Shown here: positions 50,504-62,359 of the stretch, piece after piece
How the letters are laid out: every line of letters starts with the position of its first letter
Position numbering within the stretch: the first letter of the stretch is position 1
DNA from: Lateolabrax maculatus
Lineage: Eukaryota > Chordata > Actinopteri > Acropomatiformes > Lateolabracidae
Direction of reading: 5' to 3'
Length of the DNA stretch: 64,000 nt
Assembly: GCA_031216445.1 (NCBI GenBank)
Contig: CM062202.1
Coordinates: 15,224,501-15,288,500 of the forward strand
The notes under the pieces: model-generated
Database searches by the model: none
What the model was told of the DNA's origin: nothing
The model's input: the letters and a program-made list of their open reading frames with translations, nothing else
Translations under genes and position numbers: made by a program

Positions 50504-52329
50504 TGTAGTTTGATTACAAAAAACTGAAGGACACTGAATGGTCCTTTGGTGCTTGAGAAAGGGCTGATGAAAGCGTTGGGCTTTTCAAATACACTTCAAA
50601 AGACGTGGATTTCCCTCTCCGTCATGAAGTAAAAAAGCCTGACAAAAGAAGTCAACCACCAAGTTCCCATGCTGATAATGGCTACCTATTAAGCCCACTA
50701 GGTCACGTAGCGTGTCCAGCCCTGGGGAACACCTCGTTGTGATGTACATGAGAATTATTTTACGGCCCGTCGAGTTAAATACAATAGAGAATAACTGAGC
50801 TGGCAAGAAAAAGGTTTAAGGTAATTACACTCCATTATCCATCAGACATTTCGTGGACCAAGAGATAATGTGCACGTGTATGACAACGACGTGATCGGGA
50901 CAACCATACCCTTTGTTTGACTTAATGGAGGTGCTCATTATCGGCAAATGAAAGGCCGATTTACGCCAACACTTTCTATGTTAGTGCTCAGACAATGTCT
51001 CATTATGGGGAGCGTGTCTGATAACTGGGCAGGTGTCGACTCTCCACACACGTCTGCGGATGCGTTTCTGTCGGTGTCTCTTCGTGTCCGTCATTCCTCC
51101 TCTCCGTCCTCGGGTTGACGTGATGTCAGCCGTCATGTTTTCCAGCTGGAACTGTACACCGGCAGAAACTTAACGGGCCTCTCTTGTGTCTCTGCTGCAC
51201 ACTGTCTGTCAGACATCACTGAGTTGGAACGAGGGCGGTCGAAGTGACCAGAGAGAGTGGAGAGAGAGAGAGAGGGTAAGAGGAAGAACAGAGAGGAAAG
51301 AGAGACGCAGCGAGGTGTTCAGTATCCACCATGGATACATATGCATACAAAGGAAACTCTGGGGATACAACAGAAAAGTTTTCTATTGTTCACTAGGAAC
51401 AGATACCACATCTTATAGTTGTAAATTCACAAATGCTTCAGGCCCGGTCCTCACAAAAATTGCTTTCCAGCCTCTATGTCCAGCCTTCTATCCTCCTCTG
51501 AAGTCAAATTACACAAGTGGGAGACACAAAAGCCAGACTTTGTTGGCCTGGATTTCGCTGACCATCAATGGTGTTTCCTAGATGTCTTTCAGTCCTGTTT
51601 TGTAAAGACTTCTTAAGTTACCTTGAAACTTTTAAAGTGTTTAAGAAAGATTTTTTCCATTCATTTAGATTTTAATGCCTGTTTCATTACAAACAAGCCT
51701 AAATTGCACTAACATAAAAACAAATTTTTTTACGAGGAGACGAGGACACTTTTATTATTTTAACTCATCAGAAGCCAACCACAAACCAATTCTGGCAACA
51801 AAACAACCCTAAAAGAAACCAAAGTCTGCTTGATTTTTTTGATTTTCATGTTTTTAGGCGACAAACAATGGGACAATCTGAGTTGTGAAAGTGTGAGAGT
51901 AGGTGTTTTTGAGTCCGGTATTTTCCCTTACATCACCAGCCTTAACAGTGGATGTAAATCAACTCCTTATGTTCAAACACCTTAAATTATAATTCACAAC
52001 CCATACACACATACCAGCTTTCCATAAAAGTCCGTACACACGTGCACTATAATAAAACAATTCCCATTTTCACATACACAAACATGTGTATGCAGTGTAA
52101 AAACAACACTTCCAACATGTAATCTCTATTTGTCGAACAAATACAGAGGATTTAGTTAATTACTGTTTTAGTCAGAGGACAAATCTACTCTACTACTCTC
52201 TAGTATTTCAGAAGCTGAGCTCAGGTAGAGAAAACATGTTTTTTGTCCCAAGGTGGTACAGATTTTATGTATTCATGCAAATCTAAATAAAAAAAAAAAA
52301 ATTGGTGAGTATTCAAGATTTCTAAATTG

Positions 52330-52530
52330 CAGATGTCCTATTTGAGGGTGGTAACAAGTCTTGGGTCTTCCTCATATTTTCGCTTTCTTGCGGAAAGTTA
52401 GAAAACAGAACAGCTTAGCTTAGCACAAAGCCTGGAAACAGAGGTAAAGCAGGTATTCTCATCTGCTCATCCAACTCTTGTCAAGAAAGCAAATAAGTGC
52501 ATTTACCAAAATGTCGGACTATTCCTTTAA
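52330..52530. mobile_element. foldback element, GACATTTTGGGAAATA family, copy 2
   Basis: Opposite orientation to copy 1: on the minus strand it reads GACATTTTGGTAAATGCACT, then TTGCTTTCTTGACAAGAGTT, then GCTTTGTGCTAAGCTAAGC. No coding capacity. Confidence 0.65.
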
Positions 52531-52982
52531 TGGACGGCTGGGTCAGTGAGTCCAAAGACAGATATTCCCTCTTTGGAGAAGTGGAGGCCAGAGTGAGTGA
52601 ACACTGGGAAGCTTAAACAGGCCTCTGGGAATGTTAAACATGTTAAACAACTCCATATGTGTACTGACTGTTCTGTAATAATTTGTACATATGTGAAAGC
52701 AGTTCCTTAAGCATAAGATAGGCAAGGAGATTTTGCAACCCTGCAGTTTGCCCCCAACATGCAAACCCAACCACAGACACGCACACTCACATCCACATAT
52801 ATTTATGGATCTAAATATGCTGTGTTTTGAGTTGTATTCAATAACTCTATAAAAGTGCTGCTACCGACAAGAGGTTCAATTTCCTGCTTTCTTGGCTACA
52901 TCGTCATTACTCAGCGGTTGTTTTGAAACAGGGCATGTCTGTAGCACTCCTCACATAAGGGATTGTGTGGATCCTCTCCAAA

Positions 52983-52984
<2 letters not shown>

Positions 52985-53027
<43 letters not shown>

Positions 53028-53031
53028 CACA
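52985..53031. repeat. (AC)n microsatellite
   Basis: A nearly pure AC run of about 47 bases with one GC interruption. Confidence 0.95.
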
Positions 53032-54533
53032 GTCACTCACTCGTGCCTCGTCACAAAGAGATCGACTCAGACAAGCTGGTGTGTGATTTGCTCTGGCAAC
53101 TAAAAGCCAGCGATTGGTTACTGGCGAGTTCAGCTAGCAGATTGTGGTTGCCTTGCAGATTCGTCCCCGTTGGGTAGCAAACGTCTGCAGTCTCGTTTTC
53201 CTCCTTTCTTAAAGCTTATTTTTAAGACTGTGTCATTAAACACAGTAGGGAGTGACAGGCCAGATGGAGGAGACAGAGGGGGAAAGGTCATGAACAGGGT
53301 CAGATTACTGCTGTCTGCTCCTGACCTGACTGAACCAAATCTCGAGAAATGTGACCATTCAAGGCACAAAAAACACTAAAAATACAGTGTTTCAGTATCA
53401 TGTAGAAGCAGGGGTGGAAGAACTGTGATAATTCATTAATCGTTTAATTCTCTGTCTGGTTCTGATGCTTTTCAAATGCGAGGATTTACTGTTTTTTTTG
53501 TCATAAATGACGGTAAATGGAGTGTTTTTATGTTTTCGACTGTTGGTCGGACAAAACAAGTAAATTGAAGGCATCACTGTGGGCTTTAAGCAATGTGAAT
53601 GACATTTTTTCAATATTTCTTAACATTTAATAGACCAACTCGACAAATGATTAAAGACCAAGTACCTAAAAACTATACTTGAGTATAGTACTTAAGTAAA
53701 TATACTTAGTTACTTTCCACCATTGTGTAAGATGAATATTATCCTTATTATATAAACCGTCATTTTTGAAGAGTACTTTGTTCCCAGGCGAGGAGTAATT
53801 TGTCACAGATGTGCGTACATTTTATGTTCGCGCCATTTTTTTCCCAGCATAACACAATTCACAGGAAAATGATAGCCAGTGATGAAATATGACACCATGA
53901 CACGCATTGACCTTTGTAAACGTAACGTACAAAAGAGCTGGCACATCCGGGAAGTGACACTCTTCCATGTCCTGACTTTCAAAAGAATGAATAAACAAAT
54001 GGAAACCCCTCTGCTGCATGACTTGCAGTTTTCTCAGTTTCCTGTAAAATCATGAGATTGCAGCAGATGACCAGATAAATTAAAAAAAAAGTAAGTTTTT
54101 GGATACTGCTCTCCATCAAATCCTGCTTTCCCATTAAAGTATAACTTAAGATATTTAAAAATAATTAAGCTTGGGTGTGTATGTACATTTAAGTGTAAGT
54201 GAGCATCAGTAGGTGAGCGTGTTAGCATGCCCGTGCCCATGTCTTTCCAGGTTTTAGTGTCCAGGTCCCCCTGTAATTATCCGATCCTCCGTCAATCTGC
54301 TTGTGCGGAGCTCTGAGCCAGCTTGGATTCGGCTCTGCGGTCAGTGCAGTGGGAATTTCTTTGGCACAGAGTTTCCTGGCTGACATTGGGAAGGCAGGGA
54401 GGCAGGCAGGCAGGCACGGGGACGGAAGACCGTCTGGAGGCATTCCCAACCACTCTGGTTGGACGGATGGACAGACAGGATTGATGGCCTAATTAAAGCC
54501 TTGCTGTGTCTGTCTACACATACTCTCAAATAG

Positions 54534-54536
<3 letters not shown>

Positions 54537-54579
<43 letters not shown>
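54537..54579. repeat. (AT)n microsatellite
   Basis: A pure AT run of about 43 bases, able to form a cruciform. Confidence 0.95.
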
Positions 54580-54581
<2 letters not shown>

Positions 54582-56499
54582 CTGTCTGTTAATTTACACT
54601 GATGATCCCAACATGTAAGTTTGTTATCAGCTCCGAGCTGCTACATGCACCTTTCCATCTTCCCCTATGCCTCTCTCTCTTGTCTTGTCTGTGTCCGTCT
54701 TTCTTACTATATCTTCCTCTCTTTTGTCTCTTCTTCTCCTTTCTCTTCCCTCTCTCATGAATACATTCAGTGTATAGTAAATGTTGGGTGAGGTTGAAAA
54801 TAAGATAGGGGTTAAATCTGGCGCAGGATAAATCCACTGCTGCACACACCACCCCCTAATTAAGAAACGTGTGTGTATCTGCGTGTGTATGTGTGTGTGT
54901 GTGTGTGTGTGTTATAATTGCAGATGTCAGCCCTTGTTGCAGTTAACTGTAGCATCAGTTGAGCACACAATATGAAGGACAAAATGTGACTTTCTGCCAA
55001 AAAGAGACACAACTACAGTACACACTTATGCATCACACATCATCATCTGCGTGTGCTAGGGCCATATAAAATAAACATTTAATGATATCTTGTTCCATTG
55101 CTACTATATGCTGTTATCAAAGGGGGAAAAGATGTGTTAAAAAGCATTTTGTAGCCGGTTAAAAACTTGTTTCTGTTGGGGAATCTCAATAACAAGTATA
55201 CAATAGTCAAAATATAATCTATTCATTTCTTAAAGAGGCTTCTAACACATTATTGTCCACACAAGAAACGGTATAATCATGTAAACTGACCTATGTAGTT
55301 ATTTTCAAGTAAGACCGATATACTTTTGTGACTATAATGATACCACAGCACTGTTGTAGCGTTGCTTGAATGGGATAAACTATAATCTTCGAAAAAGCAT
55401 ATTTTCTGGCTGAAACCTGGTCCAACTGAAGGCAGCCATGTTAAAGCAGAAGGGTTCACTTGCAGTTTTTAAGTGAGTGTGTGAACCCTGGATAGACCTC
55501 AAACCATCTCATTTCCTCCCTGCTCCACTCCAACTCCACCTTTGTGACACGGTGTGATAAAATGTGCTTTGGCCAAACCAAGAGAAGCCCTGATAGACTT
55601 TAACATCCCCCCGCTCTCACCAATCACACTGCACATATCCACACATGCTCATTTTTCTCACAAGAACATGTAAAAGTACATGACAGAAAACAGGAAGCTT
55701 GTCACGTAAAATAGGTGATATCAAATATTTAAAATGACAAGATGGTACTGTTTTATAAATCCTGTAAAGGCCTAACTTAAAACTCATAGCATTATTAGGG
55801 ACAAGCCAGTGAGGCTGTACATGGCCCTCTTCTGGTGGAAGTGTGTGTGCATGTGTGTGTGTGTGTGTGTGTGCCTGCCGGTCGAAAGCCTCTTATTGAT
55901 ACGAGCAATGCAGGAATTTGGCCCCAGACAATGGAAGCCCTCGGCCTAAAATGACAGTCTCATCTTGGCTCTTGTGTGAGGTGTGCGTAGGTAGCGCGCC
56001 TGCCCCTCACTGCACAGTGTGGTTGGCCCGTTACTTCAGCAGCACGTCCTGCCACAGCTGCGCCAACATGGTGTGATATGTGACGGCGGTGACACACAAC
56101 TTAAACTGAGCCCACAGACAATCCAACAGAGAAGAAGTGTGTGAGGCACATGTTACCACCAGCACTGCTTACTAATACTTCATCAGCTGATTTGGATGTG
56201 TATCGTCCTTATAATAAAATATTACATAGATAGAAGTTGTATGGAAAGAAAGCAGAGCCATGACTTCTCACTTCATTAAAAAGAGAGGAGGAGGATCAGA
56301 CCAGCAGTGAGGTCATCACGTATCCATGGCAGTGCGTCAGGCATGCGCTCACTCCGTCATTAGACGGCAGGGCACGCTGCGCCTCTGCGGGTTATTACAA
56401 ACCTACTAGATGAACAACTGCAGGTAGTCAGTTGCCTGTAAGAGAATAACCAGCAACAATCCATTCAATGACCAAAAAAAAAAAAAAAAAAAAAGCAGG

Positions 56500-57260
56500 A
56501 GCCGGTCAAACTAACCCACAGAGGCCGCCATCACTGTGCGAACATCGCAGCAACACGGCAAGTCGTGCACTTGGAAAGCGATAGGCCGAAATAAAAGAAG
56601 CACAAAAGTCCAGAAGTTCAGTCAAAGACAAGTAACTCCATTTGTAAATGTGAAATGTTTGCTGTCTCCGGCCATAAAACCCCGCGGAAACCAACAGCAG
56701 GGACTTTTTTTTTTTTTTTTTTTTCAATCAAAAGTAGGTTATAAGCTGTGTGTGTCAGTATGTGCCACATGATGTACAGTATCGACATGGCGCCGTACCG
56801 CCGTGCGTAAAAGTGGCCGTGGCGCTCGGACCGGCTTTGCGGCGAGAGATAATAAAAAAAAATTTTTTTAAAAAAAAGCCTCGCAGGGGGACACAGACGC
56901 TTTCAGCGGCCATTCACGCGCTTACTGCAAGGTGGGAAGTTGTCGGACTTACCGGTTTGGTGAATAAGCGGAGTTGAAATCAGAGTCCTAAGTCGAGCAT
57001 CGTCAGCGGTGGTGGACCGAGCCGGTGGGTGTAATTTAACGAAATTGAAAGAAAAAAAAAAAAAAACACGCTTGAGAACGGATGAAAAACCACAAAGCCG
57101 GTAAGAGAGGTCCCTCTCTCTCTCTCTCTGTGTGTGTGTGTCTCTCTCTCTCTCTCTCTGGCTCCTCTGTGTGTGAGAGAGAGAAAAAAAAAAAGACATC
57201 AACACTGTGCCGGCTCGGTGAGCTCACGTTGCGTCACCGCTGCAAACTGAAACTCCCGTC
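56500..57260. promoter_or_regulatory. CpG-rich island with splice donors on both strands, possible relt promoter
   Basis: CpG-rich sequence in an AT-rich setting. On the minus strand ACCAAACCG is followed by GTAAGTCC, a consensus donor with the exon's last base at 56953; on the plus strand AAGCCG is followed by GTAAGAG at 57101. The nearest minus-strand gene downstream is relt, whose start-codon exon needs an upstream untranslated exon, so this is a plausible relt exon 1. This is inference from position. Confidence 0.5.
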
Positions 57261-57261
57261 A

Positions 57262-57264
<3 letters not shown>

Positions 57265-57304
<40 letters not shown>
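57265..57304. repeat. (GT)n microsatellite at the CpG island edge
   Basis: A GT run of about 40 bases. Short (CT)n and (GT)n runs lie at 57113-57160. Confidence 0.95.
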
Positions 57305-57312
<8 letters not shown>

Positions 57313-57689
57313 TCTGTCCCCAGCAGGGGACACGAGCTGGCGGTTGAAGGCCGTAATGAGTATAGGTGTCCTTATGTGGAGTCCCCTAAGTGTTCAAAGT
57401 TAAATAAATAGATAACCTAAGGCGGATAAGTAAAAATAAGAATATATGATAATAATAAACAACCACATGAATAAATACAACGGAAATAATAAAATGACCT
57501 AATAAACTCTGCTGAGTATTTCACCCTGCTTCTTTGATTGCTTCTCATTTTAATAATTCCTGATGTTTTAATTTGTGTCCCCTTTCATACATCTGTTCTC
57601 ATTTCACAGCACCATTTCCCTCCAGTTGTCCTGGTGGCATTTTTAACAGGGCCAGTGATGTCCTTGGCTGTTTTGTCTCCTAATCATCT

Positions 57690-58890
57690 GGGTGAAACAG
57701 ATGTTTGTATTTGAATCAGGTGAAACATTTTGTTTTCGGACCTGCTGGAGTTTTGTGCAGCTCTGTCTCGACTCTGTCTTGCTCGCCCAGCTGGCAGACC
57801 CGCTCCTCTTTGGGGAGCCACGACTGTTCGTGTCGGCCTGGCCTTCTCTGTCAAGGTGCTTCTTTGTTTAGTGTCAGTCACTGTGCTCAGGTCATCTGTC
57901 ACACTGAACCGTCTCTTTAGGGCCAGAAAGCATTTTGCCCCGTGTGTTCCAATTGGTGATGTAGTGTTGTTTCTGGTGTGTTATCATTTGGTCGACTCTA
58001 ATGGATTTGTTCTCAGACTTGTCCTGAGGCTGAGCGCGGGGGGAACTGAGCGTCTGGACCAGCTGAGAGAAGGGACTCTTTTCTTTGCTCAGCTCTCTGA
58101 GTCATCTAGATCGAGACCTGGTGCTGTTGACTTTTCTAGGATGGTGTCCAACTAATAATACAGATGTTGAAAAAAGTTGGACTCGTATAACTTTATTGTA
58201 TGAGTTGTGTACAATAAAGCTGTATGGTTTCCTGGAGGATGATGATTGTGATGTCTGTGTCTTTGGTGTTTTCTCTGAACTCAGGGGATTCACTCTTACA
58301 TCCGACAGACTCTGCTACCCACCCTTGCTGTAGTCTCAGGTCGTTACTACCTGTGTGTATTATAATGTGGCTGGGCTGACCCGAGGTGGACTCTGTGAGC
58401 AGCTGGAGGGCGGCATCAATGGTCCTCATTAACAAATTTCCCATTTGAGTCTATTAGGATAACAATGTCAGCATCACCGGCTATCTTTTCCTCTCCAGAT
58501 GTCTTGCTGGGCCTGCCGGTAGTGGCCTCCCTGTGTGAGTCTGTGGTGGGGGGGGGGGCGGGGGTGGGAGTTACTGCAGGTTGTTGTGATGGCCTGGTGT
58601 CAGTCGGGGTGGAGGTGGGGCTGTTGGTGGTGATGGAGGGCTGTTGTTGTTGTTTGTCTGAAACTGCGTAGCTGCTCCTTGAGGCCGAGGATGGCTCTCT
58701 CTCTCTCAGGCGCCACCAGTGTTTCGATGGCTGCTCGTTGTCATAACAAAGACATCACAAACAATGAAGACAATGGAGTAGAAGCACTGCTGGGTCTTTG
58801 TGAAAGATCTTACAGGTGCTCTTTGGATACTTCAGGTGTACTCTGCTTACTCCATCTTGTGAAGGTCTCATTGCATGAGTGACATATAAT
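57690..58890 (-). pseudogene. decayed repeat-element ORF with SGNH/esterase-like motifs
   Basis: On the minus strand, AGDADIVILIDSNGKFV (near 58440-58490) and, after a frameshift and apparent deletion, AALQLLTESTSGQPSHIIIH then TGSNDLRLQQ (about 58330-58420). DIxxLIDSNGKF and SHIIxHTGTNDLRxQQ are recurrent motifs of a multicopy fish protein with an SGNH-hydrolase-like domain carried by interspersed elements. Upstream, a KEQLRSFRQ segment may be the remains of a coiled coil. Several stops and frame changes show it is dead. The assignment to a particular element class is open. Confidence 0.6.
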
Positions 58891-60441
58891 CTCAAATCCT
58901 TTTTGAATTGAAGTCTCCTTCAAAAAACTATCCCAGGCACACTGTGGGATTTGTGGAAAATAAAAAGGCTTTTATTTTACATGGCAATATTCATTTTTAA
59001 AAAAGCAGTGACTCACAAACCTACGGTGTATTGTTTTACACTGATGAGATGACTGGGAGGTTTTCTCTCAATGTTCAAGCCTATTGGTCAAAAACAAGGA
59101 AGTGATGCATCATTAATCAAAGGGAGAAGGAATGAGGAGGGAAGAGAAGGGAAAGGAAGGGGATGGAAGGAAGTGAAGGAAATAAAGAGGAGATGAGGGA
59201 AATTAATGTTAAAAAGAGTAGTAGATAGTACAAATAGTAGATATAATATGGCTGCCAAGGTGGACCAAATCCTTTCCTTATTTACACGATAAACTTCAAT
59301 TCCCCATTTTTCAGTACATGATTACAAACACATATTGACTACACAAACACAAAGCCGTCAATAATTAAAGATATTCAATTATATTACAATCTTTTCATCA
59401 TTCCCAAACTAATATTATTTTCAATCAATTATAAAAATGATATTAGGTGGCTGAGGAGTGGATCATGTGTTTGACACTTACAGTACTATGTAATATATAT
59501 ATATATATTTTAATGACAGCTTTCCAAATACACAGATAATATTGTAAATCTGATACCAGTAAATGAAGGAGATTTCCACTGGCCCACGTTCTTCCGCTAG
59601 GCTCAACCAGTGAGTCAGTGTTAGTCAATGACTCACAATATCAATCATTCATGTCAGTCATAGATGCATCTCTGTGCTGCTGTCTTTACTGCCTCTTTCA
59701 TTCATCACACAGATATTCCCTGTTTACTGCATCATTTGAATACTGTGTGTGGATGTAAGTGGGCTGCAACTTGTATGTACGGTTCATGGGGGGGGGGCTA
59801 CATGTGTACTTTCTGAAAGGCCTGCATTCATACAGTTTTCCTCTATATACTGCAGGACTATCATATCACAATACACTTTATTGTGGGTCAGTGGGTTAAA
59901 GTAAAATGAATAGTGGAGTGACACTGAGGCGTGCTGGTAAAAGCCACAGTGCTGTCTTTTGTGTTACAGTCAGGGCCGCAGTCTGCAGGAGGCAAGGAGG
60001 GCATCACGAGTGCCGCTTTTTATTTCTATTCATCAACTATATATTTATTTATTGTTACTTTAAAGGACAGATGGAGGAATCATCTGGATCAGAGATGGAC
60101 AGGCAACCAGTGGATTCAAGCTGTAAATCTTTGGATGTCTTTTTTGGTAGTAAAACGGAGTAAAACACACTGTTTCAGAAAATAAGACAAAGAAAAAAAA
60201 AAAAGGTCCTTCATAGATGGCCTGCAAAACAATTAATGACAAACCTGCCTCGGCATTCCTTTAGGATCTCAGACTTTTGCAATTCATTTGTGGTACCACC
60301 AAGTAAAAGATGCAAGTTTTTTTTTCCTCTGGATGTTAAAGATTGTGTAAATGAGTGCGACTAAATAAAGTTGTGTCTCACTTTGACTTCTTGCTACCAG
60401 CAGTGACACCGGTTTAATTTAAGTCTTGGCAAAAAAAAAAA

Positions 60442-60775
60442 AGGGCTGCAACAAACAATTATTTCCATTATTGATTAATCACAAATCATTTTTTCAATGC
60501 TCGATGTATTAGCTATTGAGAAAATAATAAAAAATAGTGTCTTTTTGGCTTGTTTTGTATGACAAACAGTCCAAAACCAAAATGTTTTTAGTTTGCAGTC
60601 ATTTCAGACAAAGCAACAAATCTTAAGATTTCAGAAGCTGGAACAACAAACCTTTGACATTTTTGCTTAAATTATATTATCAAAAATAATTAAACAATGA
60701 ATTATCAAAAAGTGGTTGCTGATTAATTATCTTTTGATGGACTAATTAATTAATCGACTCATAGTTTCAGCTCTA
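60442..60775. mobile_element. inverted-repeat element, GGGCTGCAAC family, copy 2
   Basis: Starts AGGGCTGCAACAAACAATTA and ends AATTAATCGACTCATAGTTTCAGCTCT. The central part (CATTTCAGACAAAGCAACAAATC, TCAGAAGCTGGAAC) is shared with the copy at 15845-16146. Confidence 0.7.
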
Positions 60776-61579
60776 AGTGAAAGTAAGGTGCATGCACATG
60801 TAAACATCATACCCCGGTTTCAAAAACCCAGATAAACCTTGTGCCAGCTCCGAGAAACCTAAATGTCCGTCCTGGATAAGGTGGCATTGTAAACACCTTA
60901 TCCAAGCTTCTGATCTTGTGTTCGGGTTATGTAGATTGAAAATGTGGTAAACGTTAAAAAGACTCACACCAGCTGAAGAAAGAACAGGCACAAACTGGCA
61001 CCAGTGAACTGATTTAATTACAAAGAGGAACCCACAGTGACAAAACAAAACAGTTACATACAAGAAGTAACTCTGATAGACTGTAACCATGACAACTGCA
61101 AGATATCGACCAGCTCGCGATAAACAGAGTCACGACCAGGCGGCGGCGCAAACCTACCACGTTTTTTTTTTTCCTTCCTGGAGACTTCCACAAACATACA
61201 TCTTTTGGAGCTCACATGGCTACCAGTGAAAACATCAATGCCAATCTTTCAGTCGCCTTGGCAGCGACAGAGGCCATCTTCTCTTCTTTTTGGAAAGATC
61301 TATGACAGGTATAATTTAAACGTCACTGACAGCGCATGCCAGATAGGAAGGGGAAAAAAAATACAAACAAAAACAAACCTTACACAAATATATAAAAATA
61401 TGCCATTAGATTCATATCAACAATTGAGGACCGTGGGTGCACTATTTACAGAAAAAAGGCAATATATACCAATATTTACAACAATAAAGACATCTTTCAC
61501 ATACGGGCATGAGGGGGTTACTTACAAGGTGTTGACAGTTACAGTGATGACAGGATGAGTCTGATGTGATGGTGAAAAA

Positions 61580-61664
61580 TTAAGTGTAAATCTTCTTTAA
61601 CTGGGCCACAACAGGCTTCAGTCTCTCAATCCTGGTCAAATTCGCATTGAGTTTTACTTCATAT
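61580..61664 (-). CDS. possible terminal exon of an unidentified gene
   Basis: After an AG acceptor (CACATCCTAG) the minus strand encodes YEVKLNANLTRIERLKPVVA then QLKKIYT and a TAA stop. The amphipathic, Lys/Leu-rich composition and normal codon choice look coding, and about 570 bases of non-repetitive sequence with an ATTAAA motif near 61013 follow, as a 3'UTR would. The acceptor has a poor pyrimidine tract. I do not recognise the protein; earlier exons would lie to the right. It could be chance. Confidence 0.3.
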
Positions 61665-62089
61665 CTAGGATGTGTTTGCGTGTGTGTGCGCTTGCTCGTA
61701 TGTGTGTAAAATGAAGAGAGTCGAACACAATACACTGGGTTCAAACCCTAAAATGCAACTGCTGAAAATATGATGATTATACGTATGTGACTACCAAGAA
61801 AAAAAGTATATTCTTAAGGCAAATATTTTTCAGATTTTTAAAGAAAATCAAAATGTCTGAATCAGCTGTATTGAAAGTTATTGACTCCAACCATGGTAGC
61901 TGTTTCAGAAAATCATGAATAGAGCCATTAAACAAAATTGTAGAACTACTTTCAGCCCACGACATAAAGTAATCCGGTTTTACCCAGAGACCTTGGAGCT
62001 TGAAAACACACAAAAAACTCAGTGAACTGGGGACCCACCATCGAGGGGCAGTGACCTATTTTTTTTTTTACCGAACTCACAGTTTTAGA

Positions 62090-62280
62090 AACACTGCTCC
62101 AAAAGCGCTGGTACCAGCAGAGATAGCCCACAGGTGTTCCTCTAAAAATCCCGAATTGTTCACTGTTCACAGAAAATACACTAACTCCATTCTGCAGGGA
62201 GCTCTCCGTTGCTCTACAGCCAGCATAGATATACAGCATGTTCATGGGTAACTTGGCAGCTCTTGGCACTGAGAACACAA
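62090..62280 (-). other. open, non-repetitive minus-strand segment of unknown nature
   Basis: A frame is open from 62278 leftwards, with ATESSLQNGVSVFSVNSEQF then GIFRGTPVGYLCWYQRFWSS. An acceptor-like TTCTCAG lies near 62270 and a donor-like CTGTGAGTTC near 62080. It could be an exon, a non-coding RNA or part of an unrecognised interspersed repeat. I could not match it to any family. Confidence 0.25.
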
Positions 62281-62359
62281 ATATTAATTTTGTTATGAAT
62301 CACACAGAACATAAAAAACACTTAGTGTATAGCTGCTACTTTAAAATTAAGAAGAAACT

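Larger units (their letters stand above)
44863..56952. other. region upstream of relt exons (probable large first intron or 5' flank)
   Basis: I found no supportable coding exon. Contents: (CA)n at 45474-45499 and 52985-53031, (AT)n at 54537-54579, (GT)n near 54880-54912 and 55850-55875, and elements at 49913-50503, 52330-52530 and 53420-53725. A strong minus-strand donor (GGGGTAAGTATG) at 44861 could end an untranslated relt exon. Confidence 0.45.

Noticed and set aside
57730..58155. A 141-codon plus-strand open frame
   Set aside because: It lies antisense to the decayed SGNH-like repeat ORF and has no recognisable domain.
61205..61558. A 117-codon plus-strand open frame
   Set aside because: AT-rich, with no family resemblance; it lies opposite the possible 3'UTR of a minus-strand gene.
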